In this document: piece after piece, positions 13,724 through 20,321 of the stretch
Numbering within the stretch: the stretch's first letter is position 1
Layout: each line of letters starts with the position of its first letter
Assembly (NCBI GenBank): GCA_900542375.1
Contig: UQNI01000020.1
Coordinates: forward strand, 1 to 25,961
Source of the DNA: an uncultured Oscillospiraceae bacterium
GTDB taxonomy: Bacteria > Bacillota > Clostridia > Oscillospirales > Acutalibacteraceae
DNA length: 25,961 nucleotides
Direction of reading: 5' to 3'
Made by a program: the position numbers and the translations under genes
The notes under the pieces: generated by a model
Told to the model about the DNA's origin: nothing
The model's input: the letters and a program-made list of their open reading frames with translations, nothing else
The model's database searches: none

Positions 13724-15058
13724 TTGTTTAAAACAATACGGAATGCCTGGGCTTTGCCTGACCTAAGAAAAAAATTACTGTTTACACTGTTTATCATCAT
13801 CATTTTTAGAATTGGTTCAGTCATTCCTGTTCCTTTTCTAAATGCAGATGCATTAAGAGGTTTAATGGATACCGTTGCCGGAAGTGGTTCTGCACTGGGA
13901 TACCTTGATATGCTGTCCGGTGGTGCGTTTGCAAGTGCTACGTTATTTGCAATGTCAATTACTCCGTACATCAACGCCTCCATTATTATGCAGTTGTTAA
14001 CAGTTGCTATTCCGCCTTTGGAGCGTTTGTCCAGAGATGGTGAGCTGGGACGCAAAAAAATTACAGCCATTACCCGTTATTTGACAGTAGGCCTTGGCTT
14101 GCTGCAAGGTACAGGTTACTACTTCTATTTAAGAGCAAGTAACTTTGAGGGTACAAATGTTGTAAAGTACACAGAAGGCGGCGCACAAGTTTTCTCAGCA
14201 ATCGTAATTATCTTGACATTTACTGCAGGTACTGCATTGCTGATGTGGCTTGGCGAACAAATTAATAAACGTGGTGTTGGCAACGGTATTTCTATTATCC
14301 TGTTTGCAGGTATTGTAGCGAATATGCCAACCCTGTTTACTCACCTGGTTAACTACTTTATTGATGCATGCAAATACCCGGGTGCAAGCTGGAGATACTT
14401 TATCTTGGCACCGGTATTCTTACTCATTTTCTTAGGATTATTATGGGTAATTTCTTTCATGAACGACGCAGAGCGCAGAATTCCGATTCAATATGCAAAA
14501 CGCGTAGTTGGAAGAAAAATGTATCAAGGCCAAAGTACACATATTCCAATCAAAGTTGGCGTTTCCGGTGTGCTGCCGGTTATCTTTGCCAGCTCAATCC
14601 TTTCAATTCCAAGTACCATCCAAATTTTCTTGGGTGACTCTGTAAAGACAGGATTCTGGAAAGGTTTCTTTGATGCCTTTACCACAGGTGGTTGGATTTA
14701 CTGTATTATCTTTGCAATTTTGATTATTTTGTTTGCGTTCTTCTACGTAACCATTCAATATAATCCGGTTGAAATAGCCAACAACTTGCGTCAGAACAAC
14801 GGTTCTATTCCGGGTATTCGTCCGGGTAAACCAACGTCTGACTATATTGCAAAAATTCTTTCTAAGATTACCCTTATCGGTGCATTGTTCCTAGCAGTAA
14901 TCGCTTTGGTACCAATGATTTACACATCTGCTTCCGGTATGCACGAACTAACAATGGGTGGTACGTCTATTATCATCTTAGTTGGTGTTGCCTTAGAGAC
15001 CATCAAACAAATGGAATCTCAAATGCAAATGCGTAACTATAAAGGCTTCTTAGATTAA
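13724..15058 (+). CDS. secY: Preprotein translocase channel subunit SecY
   Basis: SecY forms the membrane pore for secreted and membrane proteins, with SecE and SecG and driven by SecA. The 444 residues hold ten predicted membrane segments. 'SAIVIILTFTAGTALLMWLG' and 'RRIPIQYAKRVVG' are SecY signatures, and the protein ends 'MQMRNYKGFLD'. The start is TTG 13724, with GAGGTGA 6 bases upstream inside the end of rplO, so translation is probably coupled. Being in this cluster ties pore supply to ribosome supply. Confidence 0.97.
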   Translation: MFKTIRNAWALPDLRKKLLFTLFIIIIFRIGSVIPVPFLNADALRGLMDTVAGSGSALGYLDMLSGGAFASATLFAMSITPYINASIIMQLLTVAIPPLERLSRDGELGRKKITAITRYLTVGLGLLQGTGYYFYLRASNFEGTNVVKYTEGGAQVFSAIVIILTFTAGTALLMWLGEQINKRGVGNGISIILFAGIVANMPTLFTHLVNYFIDACKYPGASWRYFILAPVFLLIFLGLLWVISFMNDAERRIPIQYAKRVVGRKMYQGQSTHIPIKVGVSGVLPVIFASSILSIPSTIQIFLGDSVKTGFWKGFFDAFTTGGWIYCIIFAILIILFAFFYVTIQYNPVEIANNLRQNNGSIPGIRPGKPTSDYIAKILSKITLIGALFLAVIALVPMIYTSASGMHELTMGGTSIIILVGVALETIKQMESQMQMRNYKGFLD

Positions 15059-15086
15059 TGCTTTCGGCGGATAGGAGTCAAAAGAT

Positions 15087-15719
15087 ATGAATATCATTCT
15101 TCTTGGCGCACCGGGCGCCGGAAAAGGAACACAAGCGGCAATTATTTGCGAACGCTTGAATATTCCGACAATTTCAACGGGTAATATTATCCGTGCAGCG
15201 CTGAAAAGCGGTACTGAAATGGGTTTAAAAGCAAAGTCTTATATGGATCAAGGTAAACTGGTTCCGGACGAAGTAGTGATTGGCATTATTAAAGAGCGTT
15301 TAGCGGAAGATGATTGTCAAAACGGCTTTGTACTGGACGGTTTTCCACGTACCATTCCTCAGGCCGAGGCTCTGGATAGCATGGGCATACAGATTGACAA
15401 GGTCATTGATATTGACGTGTCTGATGAAGAAATCGTAAGCCGTTTGTCCGGACGCCGTGTTTGTGAAAGTTGCAGTGATACTTACCATGTGGAGCATAAT
15501 CCACCAAAAGTAGAAGGCAAGTGTGATAAATGCAACGGCACCCTTGTTCAGCGTAAAGATGATCATCCTGAAACAGTAAAAGATCGCTTGCACGTATACC
15601 ACGAACAGACAGAACCACTAAAAGGCTATTATGAAAAACAAGGTAAATTGTTTGAAGTAAAAGGGGAAGGGGATATTAACGAGATTACTCGTCTTACCCT
15701 TGCCGCAATTGAGGCGTAA
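15087..15719 (+). CDS. adk: Adenylate kinase, zinc-lid long form
   Basis: Adenylate kinase converts ATP plus AMP into two ADP. The P-loop GAPGAGKGT is at residues 7-15, 'DGFPRTIPQAEAL' at about 84-96 is the NMP-binding signature, and the lid domain has C126-x2-C129 and C146-x2-C149, a structural zinc site usual in Gram-positive enzymes. At 210 residues it is of normal length. ATG 15087 has ATAGGAG upstream. It is followed after 2 bases by map. Confidence 0.98.
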   Translation: MNIILLGAPGAGKGTQAAIICERLNIPTISTGNIIRAALKSGTEMGLKAKSYMDQGKLVPDEVVIGIIKERLAEDDCQNGFVLDGFPRTIPQAEALDSMGIQIDKVIDIDVSDEEIVSRLSGRRVCESCSDTYHVEHNPPKVEGKCDKCNGTLVQRKDDHPETVKDRLHVYHEQTEPLKGYYEKQGKLFEVKGEGDINEITRLTLAAIEA

Positions 15720-15721
15720 TT

Positions 15722-16474
15722 ATGGTTGTGTTAAAAACAAGCCGCGAACTCAAAGCAATGAGAGATGCGGGTAGGATTTCATCACGGGCTTTAAAATTAG
15801 CCGGTGAAGCGGTTGAACCGGGTGTAAGCACTTTGGAAATTGACCGTATTGTTCGTAAGTATATAGAAGAGCAAGGTGCAACACCTTCTTTTCTAAACTA
15901 TGGGGGATTCCCGGCAAGCGCTTGTATTTCAGTGAATGATGTGGTCATCCACGGCATACCTCGTAAGAACCAAATATTAAAGCAGGGCGACATTGTAAGC
16001 ATTGATGTCGGTGCTTTTTATGAAGGTTTCCATGGCGACAACGCATGGACATTCCCATGCGGAGAAGTTAGCAAGGAAGCTCAGGCTCTTATGGATGTAA
16101 CTCGCGAAAGTTTGTTTGAAGGAATTAACGCCGCAAGGCCCGGAAACAGACTAGGCGATATTGGAAGCGCGGTCCAAAGGTATGTCGAGGCGCGCGGCTA
16201 CTCGGTGGTACGCGATTTTGTCGGCCACGGAGTAGGTGCGGAGCTGCATGAAGATCCGAGCGTACCAAATTACGGCACACCGGGAAGAGGTGTGCGTCTG
16301 TTACCAGGAATGACAATTGCAATTGAACCAATGGTGAATCAGGGAGTACACACAGTTGAGACTTTGTCTGATAACTGGTCTGTTGTAACTTCAGATGGAA
16401 AACTATCTGCTCATTTTGAGCATACAATTGCAATTACACCGGACGGTCCTGTAATTCTTACATTGCCGGATTAA
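15722..16474 (+). CDS. map: Methionine aminopeptidase, type I
   Basis: This enzyme removes the initiator Met from new proteins after deformylation. The five metal ligands are visible: Asp95, Asp106, His169, Glu202 and Glu233, with the catalytic-site His77 and His176. It is 250 residues, the short type Ia form without an N-terminal zinc extension. ATG is 2 bases after the adk stop, with no separate strong SD (GAGG lies in the adk end), so expression is likely coupled. Confidence 0.97.
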   Translation: MVVLKTSRELKAMRDAGRISSRALKLAGEAVEPGVSTLEIDRIVRKYIEEQGATPSFLNYGGFPASACISVNDVVIHGIPRKNQILKQGDIVSIDVGAFYEGFHGDNAWTFPCGEVSKEAQALMDVTRESLFEGINAARPGNRLGDIGSAVQRYVEARGYSVVRDFVGHGVGAELHEDPSVPNYGTPGRGVRLLPGMTIAIEPMVNQGVHTVETLSDNWSVVTSDGKLSAHFEHTIAITPDGPVILTLPD

Positions 16475-16484
16475 GGTGAACGAA

Positions 16485-16727
16485 ATGGAATTTGTAAAAG
16501 GACTGGTTGTACGGTCTAAAGCAGGGCATGACAAAGGCAGTTTTTATCTTGTATTGGGTTTAGAAACTGATATGGCAGTTGTCTGTGACGGTAGCCGCCG
16601 TGCTCTTGCTAACCCAAAGAGAAAGAAGCTTATCCATCTTTCTCCGACAAAAACGGTAATTCCGAATCATTTAATGAAAACCAATCGAGAAATCTATGAA
16701 CATTTACAGCCGTTTCGCTGCAAATAG
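16485..16727 (+). CDS. KOW-domain RNA-binding protein (L14e/L27e-like)
   Basis: The small 80-residue protein has a KOW motif at its start ('KGLVVRSKAGHDKGSFYLVL', about 5-24), as in proteins annotated as 'KOW domain-containing RNA-binding' or L14e-like and found between map and infA in many Firmicutes. I prefer ATG 16485, where AAGGTGA lies 5 bases upstream; a GTG at 16476 would add three residues. A basic stretch (PKRKK) follows the KOW motif. Ribosome or rRNA association is inferred from fold and neighbours; the exact role is unsettled. Confidence 0.85.
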   Translation: MEFVKGLVVRSKAGHDKGSFYLVLGLETDMAVVCDGSRRALANPKRKKLIHLSPTKTVIPNHLMKTNREIYEHLQPFRCK

Positions 16728-16754
16728 ATTTTCCGCTTTAGGAGGTTATTCTTT

Positions 16755-16973
16755 ATGTCAAAACAGGACGTAATTGAGATTGAGGGTACGGTAACGGAAG
16801 CTCTGCCAAATGCAATGTTTAATGTAGAGCTACCAAATGGCCATACAATACTAGCTCATATATCAGGTAAATTGCGTATGAACTTTATTCGTATTTTACC
16901 TGGTGATAAGGTAACAGTTGAAATGTCACCTTATGATTTAACAAGAGGACGTATTACATGGCGTTCAAAGTAA
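16755..16973 (+). CDS. infA: Translation initiation factor IF-1
   Basis: IF-1 binds the 30S A site during initiation. The 72 residues form one S1/OB fold: 'MSKQDVIEIEGTVTEALPNA', 'FNVELPNGHTILAHISGKLR' and 'RILPGDKVTVEMSPYDL' are nearly invariant in the family. AGGAGG precedes ATG 16755. Position between map and rpmJ is standard for the group. Confidence 0.98.
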   Translation: MSKQDVIEIEGTVTEALPNAMFNVELPNGHTILAHISGKLRMNFIRILPGDKVTVEMSPYDLTRGRITWRSK

Positions 16974-17010
16974 ACGAAACGACGACTTCACTAATAAGGA
17001 GGGCGCACAA

Positions 17011-17124
17011 ATGAAAGTCAGACCTTCTGTCAAGAAAATTTGTGAAAAATGCAAAGTGATTAAGCGTAAGGGTAGAATCATGGTTATTTGTGAGAACCCT
17101 AAGCACAAGCAGCGCCAGGGCTGA
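17011..17124 (+). CDS. rpmJ: 50S ribosomal protein L36 (bL36), zinc form
   Basis: The 37-residue protein starts at ATG 17011, after AAGGAGGG, and ends at TGA 17122-17124. C11, C14, C27 and H32 give the usual zinc site of the C+ form, and MKVRPSVKKICEKCK is the family start. L36 stabilises 23S rRNA folding. It is too short for many gene callers to keep. Confidence 0.97.
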   Translation: MKVRPSVKKICEKCKVIKRKGRIMVICENPKHKQRQG

Positions 17125-17160
17125 TGGCGCAAACCTATTTAACATGGAGGTGCAACCAGT

Positions 17161-17529
17161 ATGGCGCGTATAGCAGGTATTGATTTACCAAGAGATAAGC
17201 GTATCGAAATTGGTCTTACTTATATCTACGGTATTGGCCGCAAAACAGCTTCCGATATTTTGGCAGCAACAGGCATTGATCCAGATTTAAGAGTTAGAGA
17301 TTTAACAGAGGACGATGCGTCTAAATTAAGAGAATATATTGAGCATCATTACCGCGTAGAGGGCGACCTAAGACGTGATGTTGCTTTCGATATTAAAAGA
17401 TTAATTGAAATTCAATGTTACCGCGGAATTCGCCACCGCAAAGGATTACCGGTAAGGGGTCAACGTTCAAAAACAAATGCACGTACCCGTAAAGGTCCTA
17501 AAAAGACAATGGCTAATAAAAAGAAATAA
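17161..17529 (+). CDS. rpsM: 30S ribosomal protein S13 (uS13)
   Basis: S13 is a 30S head protein that bridges to L5 and contacts P-site tRNA by its tail. The 122 residues begin 'MARIAGIDLPRDKRIEIG' and contain the helix-two-turn-helix signature 'LTYIYGIGRKTASDIL'. The basic tail 'RGQRSKTNARTRKG' is complete. GGAGGTG lies before ATG 17161. It is the first gene of the alpha-operon segment. Confidence 0.98.
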   Translation: MARIAGIDLPRDKRIEIGLTYIYGIGRKTASDILAATGIDPDLRVRDLTEDDASKLREYIEHHYRVEGDLRRDVAFDIKRLIEIQCYRGIRHRKGLPVRGQRSKTNARTRKGPKKTMANKKK

Positions 17530-17554
17530 GTGTAGTTAGGAGGGATTTATTAAG

Positions 17555-17962
17555 ATGGCAGCACAAAAAGGCGGTAAAAAAACTACCGCAGTTCGCAGAC
17601 GCCGCGAGCGCAAAAATATTGAGCGCGGAGCTGCTCATATCCAGTCCACCTTTAATAATACAATTGTTACCATTACAGACGTTCAAGGCAATGCAATTTC
17701 TTGGGCCAGCTCTGGTGAACTAGGATTTAGAGGTTCCAGAAAGTCCACCCCTTTTGCCGCACAAACCGCAGCAGAAACAGCTGCAAAAGCAGCTATGGAA
17801 CACGGCATGAAAACGGTTGAGGTTTTTGTTAAGGGACCAGGTGCTGGTCGTGAAGCTGCAATTCGTGCATTGCAAGGTGCAGGTTTAGAAGTTAGCATGA
17901 TTAAAGATGTTACACCTATTCCACATAACGGATGCCGTCCTCCAAAGAGAAGACGTGTATAG
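17555..17962 (+). CDS. rpsK: 30S ribosomal protein S11 (uS11)
   Basis: S11 lies on the 30S platform near the mRNA exit. The 135 residues have a basic start and 'GAAHIQSTFNNTIVTITDVQ' (residues about 26-45), and end with 'DVTPIPHNGCRPPKRRRV', the conserved tail. TAGGAGGG precedes ATG 17555. A 38-base gap with a short inverted repeat leads to rpsD. Confidence 0.98.
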   Translation: MAAQKGGKKTTAVRRRRERKNIERGAAHIQSTFNNTIVTITDVQGNAISWASSGELGFRGSRKSTPFAAQTAAETAAKAAMEHGMKTVEVFVKGPGAGREAAIRALQGAGLEVSMIKDVTPIPHNGCRPPKRRRV

Positions 17963-17968
17963 TTTATT

Positions 17969-17983
17969 GTAATTGACAATTAC
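17969..17983 (+). other. Short inverted repeat before rpsD SD site
   Basis: GTAATT (17969-17974) and AATTAC (17978-17983) are perfect complements around GAC. The hairpin would end 2 bases before the GAAGGAGG SD site of rpsD. It is small and weak; any role is speculative. Confidence 0.25.
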
Positions 17984-18000
17984 CGAAGGAGGATACTCGA

Positions 18001-18594
18001 ATGGCTAAAAATACTCAGCCAATTCTGAAGAGATGTAAAACACTCGGAATTGATCCGACTGTTGTAGGCGTAAGCCAAAAATCTATCAGAAACCCAAAAC
18101 CAGGCAGAAGAAAACAAAGCGAGTATGGATTGCAACTGAATGAAAAGCAAAAAGCAAAATTCATTTACGGTGTACTTGAAAAGCAATTCAGAAAGTACTA
18201 TGTTATGGCTACAAAACAAAACGGTGTTACCGGTGAAATCTTGCTATCTATTCTGGAAAGCAGATTGGACAACGTTGTTTACAGACTAGGCTTTGCAAAT
18301 ACAAGACGTGAAGCAAGACAAATGGTTAGCCATGGTCACATTACTGTTGACGGTAAAAAAGTTGATATTGCTTCTTACTTGGTAAGCCCAGGTGAAGTTA
18401 TCTCAATCAGAGAAAAAAGCCGCAACTCTGTACGTATCAAAGAAGTTTTAGAGCAAAATGCTCAAACTCCTATCGCTAAGTGGCTTGAACTGGACAGAAA
18501 TACACTGCAAGGTAAAGTAGTTGCTCTGGCTAGCAGAGAAGATATCGACTACGATATTAATGAAACACTTATCGTTGAGTTGTACTCCAAATAA
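18001..18594 (+). CDS. rpsD: 30S ribosomal protein S4 (uS4)
   Basis: S4 starts 30S assembly and affects decoding accuracy; in E. coli it represses the alpha operon. The 197 residues contain the S4 RNA-binding domain at about 80-145 ('SRLDNVVYRLGFANTRREAR', then 'VSHGHITVDGKKV'). The N-terminus has only one Cys (C12), so this is the zinc-free form. It sits inside the alpha operon, unlike B. subtilis, where rpsD is separate. GAAGGAGG precedes ATG. Confidence 0.98.
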   Translation: MAKNTQPILKRCKTLGIDPTVVGVSQKSIRNPKPGRRKQSEYGLQLNEKQKAKFIYGVLEKQFRKYYVMATKQNGVTGEILLSILESRLDNVVYRLGFANTRREARQMVSHGHITVDGKKVDIASYLVSPGEVISIREKSRNSVRIKEVLEQNAQTPIAKWLELDRNTLQGKVVALASREDIDYDINETLIVELYSK

Positions 18595-18640
18595 TGCCAT
18601 TGTAGGCATAATGTACATCGTGGTAATTTTTATGTTGCCT
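18594..18640 (+). promoter_or_regulatory. Mutually exclusive hairpins between rpsD and rpoA
   Basis: GGCAT (18605-18609) can pair with ATGCC upstream (18594-18598, loop ATTGTA). Alternatively AGGCA (18604-18608) can pair with TGCCT downstream (18636-18640). Both use the same bases, so only one can form. The element lies in the 70-base gap that ends with the rpoA SD site. It is seen by eye only. Confidence 0.3.
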
Positions 18641-18664
18641 AAATGTGTGAAGGAGGTTTGCTAA

Positions 18665-19621
18665 ATGATTGAGATTGAAAAGCCAAAGATTGAAACTGAA
18701 ATTCTATCTGAGGATGGAACTCACGGCAAATTTGTTGTAGAACCATTGGAGCGTGGATTCGGTACTACTCTGGGCAACAGCCTAAGACGTGTGCTGCTTT
18801 CATCTCTACCAGGTGTTGCAGCAACATCTATTAAAATTGATGGTGTTGTTCATGAGTTTTCTACCGTACCGGGTGTAAAAGAAGATGTTACAGAAATTGT
18901 TCTGAACATTAAAGGCTTAATTGCAAATTTACACTGTGACGGTCCAAAAACTGTGGAAATTTCCGCAGAGGGTCCATGTAATGTTACAGCCGGCTCTATT
19001 CATTGTGATAGTGAGGTTGAAATTTTAAATCCTGACATGCACATCGCTACATTAAGCGACGGAGCAAAATTGTCAATGGAAATCACCTTAGACCGCGGCC
19101 GTGGATATATTTCTGCAGACCGTAATAAGGCCAAGATGGTTACCAACGTAATTGGTGAGCTTCCTATTGATTCCATTTACACTCCTGTTTTAAAAGTGAA
19201 CTACAATGTTGAGCCTACACGTGTCGGTCAAAGTATCGACTTTGATAAATTGAACCTGGAAGTGTGGACAAACGGCATTATTAGTGCACAAGAAGCAGTT
19301 TCTTTAGCTGCTAAAATCTTGACAGAACACTTAAATCTGTTTGTTGACTTGTCCGATGCAGGCAGCAATACAGAGATTATGGTGGAAAAAGACGATAAGG
19401 GCAAAGAAAAAGTGCTTGAAATGACAATTGAGGAATTGGATTTATCCGTACGTTCTTTCAACTGTCTCAAACGTGCAGGAATTAATACAGTTGAGGATTT
19501 AATCAATAAATCTGAAGAAGAGATGATGAAAGTTCGCAACTTGGGACGTAAGTCCTTAGAAGAGGTTATTTGGAAAATGAACTCTCTCGGCTTTAATCTT
19601 CATAAAGATGATGATAACTAA
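18665..19621 (+). CDS. rpoA: RNA polymerase subunit alpha
   Basis: The alpha dimer nucleates RNA polymerase assembly, and its C-terminal domain binds UP elements and regulators. The 318 residues comprise the N-terminal domain ('ERGFGTTLGNSLRRVLLSSL', about 29-48), an acidic/lysine-rich linker near 240-252, and the C-terminal domain with 'SFNCLKRAGINTVEDLINKS' and 'RNLGRKSLEEV'. AAGGAGG lies before ATG 18665. Length and order are standard. Confidence 0.98.
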   Translation: MIEIEKPKIETEILSEDGTHGKFVVEPLERGFGTTLGNSLRRVLLSSLPGVAATSIKIDGVVHEFSTVPGVKEDVTEIVLNIKGLIANLHCDGPKTVEISAEGPCNVTAGSIHCDSEVEILNPDMHIATLSDGAKLSMEITLDRGRGYISADRNKAKMVTNVIGELPIDSIYTPVLKVNYNVEPTRVGQSIDFDKLNLEVWTNGIISAQEAVSLAAKILTEHLNLFVDLSDAGSNTEIMVEKDDKGKEKVLEMTIEELDLSVRSFNCLKRAGINTVEDLINKSEEEMMKVRNLGRKSLEEVIWKMNSLGFNLHKDDDN

Positions 19622-19659
19622 ATCTTCGTTTTAACCTAAGGTAAAGGAGTGATTATTCG

Positions 19660-20001
19660 ATGCCAGGAACAAGAAAGCTCGGTAGAGCTACTAGTCATAG
19701 AACCGCAATGCTTCGTGGATTGGTAACATTTTTGTTAGAGAACGGTAAAATTGAAACAACTGTTACCCGTGCAAAAGAAGTACGTGCACTGACAGAGAAG
19801 ATGATTACAATCGCTAAGGAAGATTCTCTTCACAATAAGCGTTTGGTAATGGCTTTTGTTACAAAAGAAGACGTTACTCATAAGCTATTTACAGAGATTG
19901 CTCCTAAATATGCAGACCGTAATGGTGGTTATACACGTATTACAAAGCTGGGTCCAAGACGTGGCGACGCTGCAGAGATGGCAATTATCGAACTAATCTA
20001 A
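19660..20001 (+). CDS. rplQ: 50S ribosomal protein L17 (bL17)
   Basis: L17 binds 23S rRNA near the tunnel exit side of the 50S subunit. The 113 residues begin 'MPGTRKLGRATSHRTAMLRG', with the signature 'LVTFLLENGKIETTVTRAKE' after it, and end 'RRGDAAEMAIIELI'. AAAGGAGTG precedes ATG 19660. It closes the supercluster; two terminator-like hairpins follow. Confidence 0.98.
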   Translation: MPGTRKLGRATSHRTAMLRGLVTFLLENGKIETTVTRAKEVRALTEKMITIAKEDSLHNKRLVMAFVTKEDVTHKLFTEIAPKYADRNGGYTRITKLGPRRGDAAEMAIIELI

Positions 20002-20013
20002 ATAATGGCATAC

Positions 20014-20050
20014 AAGGGTATTAATGTTTCAATGCATTGATACCCTTTTT
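20014..20050 (+). terminator. Rho-independent terminator of the supercluster
   Basis: The arm at 20014-20026 pairs with 20035-20047 over 13 bp (one G-U), with an 8-base loop, and T's run through 20050. It starts 12 bases after the rplQ stop. Confidence 0.9.
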
Positions 20051-20075
20051 TATCGAAATTTTGTTGCTGAATATA

Positions 20076-20109
20076 AAACGGAGGAGAACCACAGTTCTCC
20101 TCCGTTTTT
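20076..20109 (+). terminator. Second, tandem terminator hairpin
   Basis: The arm at 20076-20089 and that at 20094-20107 form a perfect 14-bp stem around CACA, followed by T's to 20109. An AAAA run on the left makes it possibly active on both strands. It may back up the first terminator or insulate the adhesin gene from ribosomal transcription. Confidence 0.8.
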
Positions 20110-20321
20110 GTATTTGTATCATAAAATTTACCTTAATTTTGGTAAAATAAGTAGACTTTTATTCCCAAGTGTAATATTCCATATTATGTAAAAAATATAA
20201 CGCAGTTTAGCCTTTTCATTATTATAACATAAGCAGAATAAAAACTCTACTTTATGTCTAACTTTTTATTCCGTTTATCCATGTATTGTAGTTATATTTT
20301 ATGAAAAAGGTAGGTAAACAA
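20110..20321. other. AT-rich intergenic region before the adhesin gene
   Basis: This is a very AT-rich stretch with no gene on either strand. It must contain the adhesin promoter if the terminators work, but I found no confident -35/-10 pair. TTTACC (20127-20132) and GGTAAA (20141-20146) form an inverted repeat with an 8-base spacer that could be an operator. Confidence 0.4.

Noticed and set aside
17973..17996. TTGACA as a promoter -35 before rpsD
   Set aside because: No -10 element lies at suitable spacing; the bases are better explained as part of the short inverted repeat.
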